44,669 nt of DNA, taken from a virus. Location of the stretch: positions 1-44,669 of IMG/VR virus record IMGVR_UViG_3300046535_000838, one strand, 5' to 3'. Under the pieces are notes generated by a model. The model was not told the origin of the DNA, searched no databases, and saw only the letters and a list, made by a program, of their open reading frames with translations. Positions 15,907-22,975 of this stretch are shown in pieces (the first letter of the stretch is position 1; each line of letters starts with the position of its first letter). The position numbers were made by a program, and so were the translations under genes.

Positions 15907-16106
15907 CGCTTCGCTCGCAACGCCAGCCATTCAGCGACGAATACGGGCACCCCATGCAGGATGGTCGGGCGCGGCGTATAGTCCGGGGGCGCATCGAACG
16001 GCAGCATCCCCGCATAATCCTCGCACAACGCTTCCCATTGCTCACAATCGATTACCCAGCCTCCGCTAGGCGTTTTATCTATCGCTGCGAGCATGCTGGC
16101 TATCAT
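15903..16106 (-). CDS. small hypothetical protein upstream of terL
   Basis: The protein has 67 residues, MIASMLAAIDKTPSGGWVID, CEQWEALCEDYAG, ending EWLALRAKR. It is coupled on both sides by ATGA overlaps. No family is recognised. Confidence 0.6.
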   Translation of the reverse strand: MIASMLAAIDKTPSGGWVIDCEQWEALCEDYAGMLPFDAPPDYTPRPTILHGVPVFVAEWLALRAKR

Positions 16107-16303
16107 GGCGGATACAGCGGCCGCATTATCGGCTCAAAACGCGCCGCAACGGTCAGGCGCTCGATCCTATCCCGCAGCCGGTCAATTTCGGCTGAAAGCA
16201 ATTCTATCTCTCGATCACGCTGCGCAAGACGCATCGCCCCATCATCAAGCTGCGCGATCAGCGCCACGCGGCCCATGTCCAGGCGAGGATCATGGGATGT
16301 CAT
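16103..16303 (-). CDS. small coiled-coil protein upstream of terL
   Basis: The protein has 66 residues from ATG 16303, MTSHDPRLDMGRVALIAQLD, with a coiled coil AQRDREIELLSAEIDRLRDR. The frame is open back to an ATG at 16402, which would add 33 residues of less natural composition. The shorter start is preferred but has only a weak ribosome site. It overlaps the next gene by four bases. Confidence 0.55.
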   Translation of the reverse strand: MTSHDPRLDMGRVALIAQLDDGAMRLAQRDREIELLSAEIDRLRDRIERLTVAARFEPIMRPLYPP

Positions 16304-16428
16304 TGGACACGGAATGTTGCTGCGCGGGACCCCCGCAGGACCCCGGCCGTAATATCGAGGAGCGACTGGGCAAACCCAAGCGTTTCTGCCACTTTTCGGC
16401 ATAGGCTACACGTGTGTAAGACGTAGAG

Positions 16429-16905
16429 TCACACATCGTCGGCATCGGTGGTGCCCGCGTCTTGCTGCGGTCCAGCATCGTGCTCGATCGTCAAGTGCGG
16501 TGCCTTCGCCATAGCAAGCGCCATGAGTTCTTCATACCCGAGCGCCGTCGTGTCCGCATGCTGGCGATGCTCAACCATATGCTTATCCGCATACATCGGG
16601 TTGAACTTCCCGGCCAGCCAGCGCCGCTGATCGCAGCGGTTGCGCAGCAAATTAGCCATCGCCGGGTTATCGCTGCTGTCGGCTATCGCGATCACCTCAT
16701 CGGCCAAGGCATGAGCGCTGTCAAGTCGCGCGCGCGCTACAGCGTCAGCGACCGCTGGATTAGCACTCATGGCATCGTAGAGGGCTTCGTAGCTAGGGAT
16801 ATCTTTATCTTTGCAGACGTCACGAATGGTGCGGCCACGGGCAATACGCCGGCATATTTTGTCGAGGACGAGGGGGGTTATTTTGGAATACCCGGCTGGC
16901 GGCAT
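16429..16905 (-). CDS. terS: terminase small subunit
   Basis: The protein has 158 residues. The N-terminal helix-turn-helix (VLDKICRRIARGRTIRDVCK, then IPSYEALYDAMSANP) is typical of phage small terminases. A helical oligomerisation segment follows (ARLDSAHALADEVIAIADSS), and the C-terminus is acidic. It recognises viral DNA and loads the large subunit. It is the first gene of the late unit. A promoter (TTGACG, 17 bases, TATTAG) ends only nine bases before the ATG, so the transcript probably has almost no leader. Confidence 0.85.
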   Translation of the reverse strand: MPPAGYSKITPLVLDKICRRIARGRTIRDVCKDKDIPSYEALYDAMSANPAVADAVARARLDSAHALADEVIAIADSSDNPAMANLLRNRCDQRRWLAGKFNPMYADKHMVEHRQHADTTALGYEELMALAMAKAPHLTIEHDAGPQQDAGTTDADDV

Positions 16906-16914
16906 GGGGTGAGG

Positions 16915-16943
16915 CTAATACGCCTGTATGGGGCGAGCGTCAA
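16915..16943 (-). promoter_or_regulatory. sigma70-like late promoter, near-leaderless
   Basis: On the minus strand TTGACG (16943-16938), a 17-base spacer and TATTAG (16920-16915) form a near-consensus promoter. The predicted start of transcription is about 16908, some three bases before the terS ATG at 16905. Confidence 0.7.
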
Positions 16944-16989
16944 GCGTGTGGTGCGGGGGGATCGGGGGGGGGTGATTTTGGCATAGGGC

Positions 16990-17007
16990 TGAAACAAGAT
17001 GAAACAA
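16990..17007 (+). promoter_or_regulatory. tandem TGAAACAA boxes between divergent promoters
   Basis: TGAAACAA occurs twice with a period of exactly ten bases between the late and early promoters. The reverse complement contains GTTTCA, the core of the repeat array at 19475-19593. It may be an operator for the same protein. Confidence 0.45.
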
Positions 17008-17015
17008 CTTCCGGA

Positions 17016-17044
17016 TTGACGGAAGGAAGATGATAGCCTACATT
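17016..17044 (+). promoter_or_regulatory. sigma70-like early rightward promoter
   Basis: TTGACG (17016-17021), a 17-base spacer and TACATT (17039-17044) precede the rightward early genes. Transcription would start near 17051, leaving a leader of about 45 bases with GGGGAGAGACGGGGA before the ATG at 17097. Confidence 0.65.
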
Positions 17045-17096
17045 CCCGATTGACGGCGCGACGCTGGGTCGGGTCGGGGAGAGACGGGGACAGAAG

Positions 17097-17315
17097 ATGA
17101 CCTACGATCGGCAGATTGAGACCGTGCGGAGCCTGATGACGCCGCCCAACAGCAGCTATGAGTTGCGGGGGTACGAGGTAGATCGCGTTGGCTCAACCTC
17201 AACGCTGCAAGTTGTGCGCACGTACAGCCAGCCGGGAATGAAGATAGAATATCACGAATGTATCTTCGTTGGCCCGCGCGGCGGGTGTAAGACAATTTAC
17301 AACAGCTTCTACTAG
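17097..17315 (+). CDS. small early protein
   Basis: The protein has 72 residues, MTYDRQIETVRSLMTPPNSS then YELRGYEVDRVG, ending CIFVGPRGGCKTIYNSFY. It is a mix of strands and turns. It is first in the rightward early unit. Its leader shares a 16-base segment with that of the gene at 17685. No family is recognised. Confidence 0.65.
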   Translation: MTYDRQIETVRSLMTPPNSSYELRGYEVDRVGSTSTLQVVRTYSQPGMKIEYHECIFVGPRGGCKTIYNSFY

Positions 17316-17332
17316 GGGGGTAGGTGAACATC

Positions 17333-17581
17333 ATGGCGTACAAGCCGATTGAACTGATGACAAAGGCGGAATTACTAATGGAATTAGAGCATATCCCGCA
17401 AAGCTACTGGCCTCCGCGCCCGACGCGGCAAAACAAGGCCACGATATTCGCAGCATGTCTTCGCGCCCGATCGGATCGTCTTTTTGAGGCGCGTCTTAAC
17501 AGCGCCATCTACCGGCGGCAAGCGTCCTATGAGGCGGCAAACGCTCGCTGGCCTTTGCCGATCAGCGGCACCAGCGAATAA
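17333..17581 (+). CDS. small early protein
   Basis: The protein has 82 residues from ATG 17333 (GGGGGGTAG upstream; a GTG at 17324 is also possible). It reads MAYKPIELMTKAELLMELEH, is basic and helical, and ends NARWPLPISGTSE. That ending is nearly the same as the end of the protein at 17977 (NARWPLPLSGTGE), although the rest is unrelated. No family is recognised. Confidence 0.6.
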   Translation: MAYKPIELMTKAELLMELEHIPQSYWPPRPTRQNKATIFAACLRARSDRLFEARLNSAIYRRQASYEAANARWPLPISGTSE

Positions 17582-17684
17582 CCCTCCCGCTCAATCCCCA
17601 ACGGCCCGCATGGATGACCCCAGCGGGCCTGAGGGCGTAGGAGGCTCGGCTGTCGGGCCTCCGGGGAGAGACGGGGAACGGGAA

Positions 17685-17975
17685 ATGAATGTTTTCGGTG
17701 GAACAATCCACTCTGCGCTGGTTCACGCGGTCACAGAATACGATCGCAAGGAGTCCACCAAGAAGTATTACAACCACTATGCTCTCGGACAATACCTGAT
17801 TCGTATCGAACAGGTTGAGGAGGATATTGCGAGCGGCACCGCTATTCGTGCGGCGTTGCTTGCCGGATTCAACGGCCGATTGCTCGACCATGTTTTGAAG
17901 GCAGTCGGAGAGCCAAAGTTCACGACTGAGGAAATGCAGGCTCAGAGCTACGTTTACCACGGAAAGGGGTACTGA
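17685..17975 (+). CDS. small early protein
   Basis: The protein has 96 residues, MNVFGGTIHSALVHAVTEYD, then YYNHYALGQYLIRIEQVEED and ASGTAIRAALLAGFNGRLLD. It is helical and resembles small phage proteins of unknown role. GGGGAGAGACGGGGAACGGG precedes the ATG. Confidence 0.7.
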   Translation: MNVFGGTIHSALVHAVTEYDRKESTKKYYNHYALGQYLIRIEQVEEDIASGTAIRAALLAGFNGRLLDHVLKAVGEPKFTTEEMQAQSYVYHGKGY

Positions 17976-17976
17976 G

Positions 17977-18198
17977 ATGGCAAAGTGGCATATACGAGAC
18001 GAAGCAAACCATGACCGCGCTATTTGTTCGCCAAACAACGAACGCGATTTTGTGATCGACAACAACGATTGGGGGAAGCGCATTGCGAGTGATCGGTGTG
18101 GCAAGTGCGCCAAAATAACGGCAGGACAGTTGCGGAGACGAGCATGCAGAAGTGCGAACGCACGGTGGCCTTTGCCGCTCAGCGGCACGGGCGAATGA
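17977..18198 (+). CDS. small protein with possible zinc site
   Basis: The protein has 73 residues, MAKWHIRDEANHDRAICSPN and then IASDRCGKCAKITAGQLRRR. Cysteines at C17 and in CGKC could form a single zinc site with a nearby histidine. The C-terminus NARWPLPLSGTGE repeats that of the protein at 17333. ATG 17977 follows the previous stop directly, with AGGGGTACTGAG upstream. Confidence 0.6.
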   Translation: MAKWHIRDEANHDRAICSPNNERDFVIDNNDWGKRIASDRCGKCAKITAGQLRRRACRSANARWPLPLSGTGE

Positions 18199-18488
18199 CC
18201 GCCGGTCACATCGAAGCGGGAGCGCCCGAGAGGGCGCTTTTCGCGCGAGTGGGCGCGGCGCTGTATGGGCCGAACTGGCAGGGGTGCATGGCGCGGGCGC
18301 TTGGGGTGAGCGATAGGAGCGTGCGGTACTGGCTGATAGGAGATCATCCGATTCCGGCGCGAGTATGGCGCGATCTGCCGGGGCTGATTGAGGGTCATCG
18401 GGCGATGCTGGCGGAGATTTCGGGGACGATCACTACGTTTTCCCCACCGTGCCGTAAACGCTCAAATTTGACCGCTGAGCGCGTTTAG
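18195..18488 (+). CDS. helix-turn-helix (Cro/XRE-like) protein
   Basis: The protein has 97 residues from ATG 18195 (ATGA overlap). The HTH lies in WQGCMARALGVSDRSVRYWL, followed by GDHPIPARVWRDLPGLIEGH. This pattern is that of small phage DNA-binding proteins. It is last in the early unit and could regulate the early or replication promoters. Confidence 0.7.
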   Translation: MTAGHIEAGAPERALFARVGAALYGPNWQGCMARALGVSDRSVRYWLIGDHPIPARVWRDLPGLIEGHRAMLAEISGTITTFSPPCRKRSNLTAERV

Positions 18489-18504
18489 GGGGTCGGCAGC
18501 TAGT

Positions 18505-18521
18505 GGGGTAGCCGCCACCCC
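18505..18521 (+). terminator. weak hairpin terminator candidate after the early unit
   Basis: GGGGT pairs with ACCCC across a seven-base loop, followed by CCTTTCC. The T tract is poor. It lies between the convergent early and replication units. Confidence 0.35.
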
Positions 18522-18614
18522 CCTTTCCTGCACTGTACGGGCAGCGGAAGAGGGTTTTAGAAGCATCCTATCACCGCCATGTTGCCGGTTACGGGTTTAG
18601 CCTAGCGAATCTCA

Positions 18615-19145
18615 TCACACAAACTCTTCCGCCTCGTCCTCTACGGGCTCACTGACATGTCGCGACCGGACGCTTTCGACGGTTGCGCCAGGGAAGGTTT
18701 GTTTTGCGGTTCCGAGGCCTGGGAACGCGAACATGATGCGGGCTATCTCGTCGATCGTCCAAACTTCAAGGTGCCTTCCGCTTCTGACTTCTGCATGGGC
18801 GTCGGCATTGGTACGGCATATTGCTACAACGCGTCCGTCCGCAAGCCTCACCTCCCAGGCATCGGGTTGTAGTTGTTGCTGCCCGGCTTCGGTGGCGGCT
18901 TGATCCAACGCCTGCCATGCCCGCTTTGTGGCTGCACCTGTTTGCCGGATACGTTCGATATCATTCGACACGATAGCCTGATCGAACCGGCGTAGTTGGC
19001 GGGAAAACTTTTCTCGCAATTCGTCGGACACGAGGAGGGGCAGGCGCCCGACACCCCAGCGGCTTTCCATCTCCACCGCGACTGCATCGACACCTGCCGT
19101 CACCGCCGAGATCACATCGTGTTCCTGCCAGGAGAGTTGGGTCAT
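18615..19145 (-). CDS. hypothetical protein at the end of the replication unit
   Basis: The protein has 176 residues from ATG 19145 (TGATG overlap). The first 90 residues are helical, MTQLSWQEHDVISAVTAGVD then ELREKFSRQLRRFDQAIVSN. Then comes a small alpha/beta-like part, WEVRLADGRVVAICRTNADA and HLEVWTIDEIARIMFAFPGL. The C-terminal tail is acidic (EPVEDEAEEF), as in proteins that contact SSB or polymerase partners. No family is recognised. Confidence 0.65.
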   Translation of the reverse strand: MTQLSWQEHDVISAVTAGVDAVAVEMESRWGVGRLPLLVSDELREKFSRQLRRFDQAIVSNDIERIRQTGAATKRAWQALDQAATEAGQQQLQPDAWEVRLADGRVVAICRTNADAHAEVRSGRHLEVWTIDEIARIMFAFPGLGTAKQTFPGATVESVRSRHVSEPVEDEAEEFV

Positions 19146-19357
19146 CAATCCACCATCATCATGTTCAGCCCGGTTTTTTGACAAACCAGGCGATAAAACC
19201 TGTTCCGCATTTTTTGATAGTGTTTAAGGTCCGCCTGTGTGATTTCGCCCTGCTTTGGCACATCGGGTTCCCATTCAACATTGGTTTGCTTCTCCTCGAC
19301 ATTGAACCGCATCTCACACTGGAACCGCCCGACCTTGAACGCTGTCTCGAAAATCAT
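19145..19357 (-). CDS. small hypothetical protein beside the origin-like repeats
   Basis: The protein has 70 residues from ATG 19357, with AAGGAGGATGGG upstream. It reads MIFETAFKVGRFQCEMRFNV, then EWEPDVPKQGEITQADLKHY, ending LVCQKTGLNMMMVD. It is coupled to the next gene by a TGATG overlap. No family is recognised. Confidence 0.6.
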   Translation of the reverse strand: MIFETAFKVGRFQCEMRFNVEEKQTNVEWEPDVPKQGEITQADLKHYQKMRNRFYRLVCQKTGLNMMMVD

Positions 19358-19474
19358 CTTCACCCATCCTCCTTGCCAATCTGGCATTTTCTCAACGAAC
19401 AACGCCACGCGGGAAGCCGCCGCAGCACGCACGGCCAATCGGCTCTCCGCCGTAGGCGGCGTGCGCGCGAGGCG

Positions 19475-19593
19475 GTTTCATCAGTTTCATCATGGTTTCA
19501 TATGGTTTCATTGGCTGTTTTCCTATGGTTTCATCGTGGTTTCATAAAGCGTCGCGGGCGGGCATGAAACCGCCCATTTTTCCCATGAAACCA
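19475..19593. repeat. phased GGTTTCAT iteron array, candidate replication origin
   Basis: Direct copies of GGTTTCAT or AGTTTCAT start at 19475, 19484, 19495, 19505, 19528 and 19539. Inverted copies ATGAAACC start at 19565 and 19586. The steps of 9, 11, 10, 23, 11 and 21 bases put them on about the same face of the helix. The array lies in the non-coding gap next to the primase-helicase gene, and AT-rich sequence with a DnaA-box-like site follows. This fits an iteron-type origin, or alternatively a large operator. Confidence 0.7.
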
Positions 19594-19610
19594 CACCGTT
19601 TCCGTTCTTT

Positions 19611-19619
19611 GTCGATAAC
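19611..19619 (-). promoter_or_regulatory. DnaA-box-like site
   Basis: The minus strand reads TTATCGACA, one mismatch from the DnaA box TTATCCACA. It lies 18 bases beyond the last repeat of the iteron array. A single nine-base match could be chance; its position gives it weight. Confidence 0.4.
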
Positions 19620-19638
19620 ATTATTCTACCTATGGGTG

Positions 19639-21696
19639 TTATATCGTCCATATCAGGTCATTGTTGCATCCGATCATATCGCATGCGATTAGCTCCCTTT
19701 GGTACTTATCGAGCAGCGACCTGTCACTTCTCGTAAATTCCTCATCAACAAGACCCAGGAGCATTGCCTCACGCCTCCACCGTATTTTTGTTGTTGCCGG
19801 GCGCCCTGAAAACCGTTCCGTGGCATCAGGCACGGCAAGGGCATTAAGAAGAGCCTGATAGAATTTTAAGCCCAGTGGTGATGGGGCCGTTCTTCTTATT
19901 ACAGCCCCAGTTGACTCCCATTTGTCATCGGTCAAAGTTATCATTACCGGCTGAAAGTCATCCCGATTAGTGGGCGATCGTTCGCGGGCTTTTGTAAATG
20001 TTAGGTTGAAAGAAATATCAACATCTAGACGCTCTGTTTTTTCCATTAACATTACCGTGTCGAGTTGCCATTCGCGTGTTTTTGTTCCATAGCTTTGCGT
20101 TTCATTGTGCCCCGTATGATGCAGCCATAACTGTCCGATGTTTCTATGTGTAAGATTTCGTATCCAAGGCAACGTGGCTTGCCACGGCACTTCGTCCTTC
20201 ATGTCTCCCTCAAGCAACGCCTGCACGTTGTCGAAATGAACAAAATCAACACCACCTATATTTTCAATAAATTCATCAATGAATTTTTGTCCGGAGACCG
20301 TATTAAGCGGCGGGAGGTTTTCAATAGCATCACGAGAGAGAACATAAAGCCTCTCGGGCGTGGCGGCGGCGCGTCTTACACCATCGGAAATACGCGTCTT
20401 GACAAGGCGTTGAGACATTTCCCCCTCAACAAACAAGACGCGAGCAGGGCGGCGCGACACCCAATGAAGGAACGGGGTGCCTAGCGCCATTGCAAACGCG
20501 AGAGCTAGACCAAAATTGGTTTTTCCCAACCCGGTAGGTGCCACCATCATTCCCCGGCTAGTGGTGCTGAACACTTCACCAAGAAGGAAATCCGGCTGAG
20601 GAATATCCTTGGCTAGCCATGCTGCCACTGTACAATCTTCTGCGGGCGGCACGGTTGCGGGATCGCCCGCGCTGAAATCCTCGTCCTGATTCGGGATGCC
20701 CCATTTCTCTCGCCCCGATATGATCATCCGGGACAATTCGGCGTGGGTCTCGGCAACGGTATATCCTGGCGTTGTAAGCCCTGGCGCGAGGGCCAGGATC
20801 AGAGCGTCGGGGTCGCCGCGATTAATCATATGCCCGGTAAGGGCGAGAGCGGCTTTATGCCAGCCGCCTTGCCCTGCGGCCATAATTTGGATCAGTGACT
20901 TGATGCTGCGGCGATCGGTCTGGAAATTCGGACGGCTTTGCGCCTGCTCCTCGAACACCTCGCCGGTATCCGGGTCGTGCCCGTTCCTCGCGTGCCCGTT
21001 GGCGTAGCCGTTCGGTTTGACGTTAGGGTAAGCGCGGTCGAGGATTTCCCACGGCAGCGGCTCACGTTCCACGCCGTCATAAAGCGTGCGCAGCGTGACG
21101 GGTTCGACGACATAACCCCTTGCAGCCTTCTTTGGAGCTGGATAGTTGGTTGTCCCGGCCAGCCGCATGATGCGGGGCGGGTCGATTACGTGGTCGGCTC
21201 CGAAAAATTCGGCTAACGCAAGCTGCCTATCGGACCACGCCTTAAGGTTGCGGGTTGGCTCTTCTAGATCCCAGTATGCCTGTGGGCGCGGGTTAGGGAT
21301 GCGCCCAGTGGTGACAGCCCAGGAATAGGGAATGGGTGCCTGGCGGAGCTTATCGGCGGTCTGCGGGCTGTCGCCGTCGATAAACTGGACGAAGGCGATT
21401 TCCACGTCGGCGGCACTGGCGCGGCCGAACGGCGGGGAGTCTGGTTTGCGGGGATTGACGCCGACATAGGTATTGCGTCCGGCGGCGTTGTAGCGAGCTG
21501 CGGTAGCGGTAGCGGCGTCGAGGCTATCCGGGTCGAGGCCGAAGGTCTCGGCGGAGTTAACTGCACCCCTGGCGTCGGCCCAGGCGATTTCGCAGCGTCC
21601 CTCGGGATATTCTGTCCTGGCGCGGCGGAACAGGCGTTCCAGGTGCGCGCGGATCGTGGTCGGGTCGGGTTGCGGGTTTAAATTGTCATCGGACAC
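19639..21696 (-). CDS. bifunctional primase-helicase (RepB-like primase plus RepA-like AAA ATPase)
   Basis: The protein has 685 residues from GTG 21696; no ATG fits upstream. Residues 1-220 look like a RepB/Prim-Pol-type primase: YVGVNPRKP, IAFVQFIDGD, AVTTGRIPNPRPQAYWDLEE and PPRIMRLAGTTNYP. A linker with VEETHA-type helices follows. The RecA-like helicase core has Walker A APTGLGKTN at 386-394, then RVLFVEGEMS, VDFVHFDNVQALL (Walker B), LWLHHTGH (sensor) and FTKARERSP. Such proteins unwind and prime phage DNA. The iteron array lies at the 3' side. Confidence 0.88.
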   Translation of the reverse strand: MSDDNLNPQPDPTTIRAHLERLFRRARTEYPEGRCEIAWADARGAVNSAETFGLDPDSLDAATATAARYNAAGRNTYVGVNPRKPDSPPFGRASAADVEIAFVQFIDGDSPQTADKLRQAPIPYSWAVTTGRIPNPRPQAYWDLEEPTRNLKAWSDRQLALAEFFGADHVIDPPRIMRLAGTTNYPAPKKAARGYVVEPVTLRTLYDGVEREPLPWEILDRAYPNVKPNGYANGHARNGHDPDTGEVFEEQAQSRPNFQTDRRSIKSLIQIMAAGQGGWHKAALALTGHMINRGDPDALILALAPGLTTPGYTVAETHAELSRMIISGREKWGIPNQDEDFSAGDPATVPPAEDCTVAAWLAKDIPQPDFLLGEVFSTTSRGMMVAPTGLGKTNFGLALAFAMALGTPFLHWVSRRPARVLFVEGEMSQRLVKTRISDGVRRAAATPERLYVLSRDAIENLPPLNTVSGQKFIDEFIENIGGVDFVHFDNVQALLEGDMKDEVPWQATLPWIRNLTHRNIGQLWLHHTGHNETQSYGTKTREWQLDTVMLMEKTERLDVDISFNLTFTKARERSPTNRDDFQPVMITLTDDKWESTGAVIRRTAPSPLGLKFYQALLNALAVPDATERFSGRPATTKIRWRREAMLLGLVDEEFTRSDRSLLDKYQRELIACDMIGCNNDLIWTI

Positions 21697-21734
21697 ATAG
21701 AGCAGCCTTGGCAGCCGAGATGGCGGGAAAGCAT

Positions 21735-21819
21735 CGAGCGCGGGCCAGTAGTCCTTGCCGGGCTGCTGGTCGGCGTGGGCTTGGCACTCAGACCGTCGCC
21801 TGAGTGTGGCCCGCGCTCG
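21735..21819. repeat. nested inverted repeat upstream of the primase-helicase gene
   Basis: A 13-base perfect inverted repeat, CGAGCGCGGGCCA (21735-21747) and TGGCCCGCGCTCG (21807-21819), encloses a second hairpin CACTCAG/CTGAGTG (21785-21791/21800-21806). A minor GCCG/CGGC arm lies between. It sits in the 158-base gap before GTG 21696 and could fold as a leader RNA that controls translation or transcription. Confidence 0.5.
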
Positions 21820-21854
21820 GTCGTCAGCTTACATCATTGCATCATTCTGCGTAA

Positions 21855-22454
21855 TTAGAACTCTTCTGCGCTTTCCGTCTCTGTCGGCGGCGCGGCTGCC
21901 GCCGGCTTGGCGCTGTTGACAGGCGGCGGCACTTCGGGTTCGGCCGCTATGGTTGCAGGCATCGCCTGCGGGCGAGGCACCCATTTCGTGATCTTGAGCA
22001 CCGGCTGATAGTTTGTCCCCTGCCGCGATTTGACTGGGAACACCTTCTCACAGGTGACGACGGGGACCATACCCTTCTTTGCTTCCGGTGCCGATTCGTA
22101 CTGTTCCTCGTACATTTCCTTGATCGCGATGATCGCGGCATTGCTGCTGCTGGAGAACTCCCGCAATCCGCCGATCTCTTTAGGGGAGAACACGTTGACG
22201 GAGAATCCCCGGCGATGCTGCGGCGTCGGTTGCGGTGCGGTTGCTCCGTTGTCCCAGACTGATGAGGGGGCCTGCCCCTCGGTGAAGAGAATCCATCCGG
22301 TTTTGATCTGGGCGAGGTCGAAGATTGCGGTTAGGTTAACTACCTCCTGTTCACCTCCGTCTTCTGTTTTAGAATACCATCTCCCCGCCTTAGCATTAAA
22401 TTTCAAGTACGGGATAAAATCTCCGCCAATTCTCGGCTCTACATTGAGTGACAT
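21855..22454 (-). CDS. single-stranded DNA-binding-like replication protein
   Basis: The protein has 199 residues. The family pattern is EPRIGGDFIPYLKFNAKAGR, WYSKTEDGGEQEVVNLTAIF, FDLAQIKTGWILFTEGQAPS and RGFSVNVFSPKEIGGLREFS. I recognise it from phage replication modules, where it is usually annotated as a putative SSB. A Pro/Ala-rich linker and an acidic tail (PTETESAEEF) match the partner-recruiting tail of SSBs. ATG 22454 overlaps the HNH gene stop by 16 bases. Confidence 0.65.
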   Translation of the reverse strand: MSLNVEPRIGGDFIPYLKFNAKAGRWYSKTEDGGEQEVVNLTAIFDLAQIKTGWILFTEGQAPSSVWDNGATAPQPTPQHRRGFSVNVFSPKEIGGLREFSSSSNAAIIAIKEMYEEQYESAPEAKKGMVPVVTCEKVFPVKSRQGTNYQPVLKITKWVPRPQAMPATIAAEPEVPPPVNSAKPAAAAPPTETESAEEF

Positions 22455-22975
22455 TGCTCTTTTCCTTTGCTACTTCTCGGACGGATAACGCCGCCCACGT
22501 TATTGGGGAAATTCAGCATTGCAAATTCTCCCCAAATTTCGATAGCTACTTCATCATATCGTTGCGCCGCCGCCTCGGGCGTGTCGAATACGCCAATATG
22601 TCGCTCTTGGGCGCGGCAACGCCAACGACCATTCGGATACGGTTCGACGCCACGATATCCAGAAACTCCGATGATTTTTTGACTATTAGCCCCGTTCTGA
22701 GCGGGGGTGGCTATTCGCAAGTTATATTTCTGGCAATTTAGTCCATTGCGATCTTCATGATCAACATGGATGCCACTTGGCGCATCCATGACAAAGCGAT
22801 GCAGAAATATATTTAGTCGGTTTGTGCGGCGGCTGCCTGGTGTTTTCCTGACGCCATATACTCGTTTGATCTTAACGCCGGTTTCGAAGGCGCACCATTT
22901 ATGCATCGACACGCGCTCATAATCCTCATCATCGATGAGGGCCACATAACCTTTGGTCAGCGGAATCTCACGCAA
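22439..22975 (-). CDS. HNH homing endonuclease with AP2 DNA-binding domain
   Basis: The protein has 178 residues. The N-terminal part is MREIPLTKGYVALIDDEDYE with VSMHKWCAF. The HNH core is FLHRFVMDAPSGIHVDHEDR then NGLNCQKYNLRIATPAQNGA. The AP2-like domain is SGYRGVEPYPNGRWRCRAQE then HIGVFDTPEAAAQRYDEVAI. This layout is typical of free-standing phage HNH-AP2 enzymes. It overlaps the genes on both sides (8 and 16 bases), so it has been inserted neatly into the replication operon. Confidence 0.9.
   Translation of the reverse strand: MREIPLTKGYVALIDDEDYERVSMHKWCAFETGVKIKRVYGVRKTPGSRRTNRLNIFLHRFVMDAPSGIHVDHEDRNGLNCQKYNLRIATPAQNGANSQKIIGVSGYRGVEPYPNGRWRCRAQERHIGVFDTPEAAAQRYDEVAIEIWGEFAMLNFPNNVGGVIRPRSSKGKEQCHSM

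Noticed and set aside
19475-19593. CRISPR array
   Set aside because: The repeat units are only eight bases with spacers of 1-15 bases and inverted copies; there are no cas genes.
21697-21832. Open frame extending the primase-helicase upstream (reads like QAHADQQPGKDYWPALDAF)
   Set aside because: The composition looks coding, but there is no ATG, GTG or TTG between the TAA near 21832 and GTG 21696. It may be a relic of a longer gene; also, the inverted repeat lies here.
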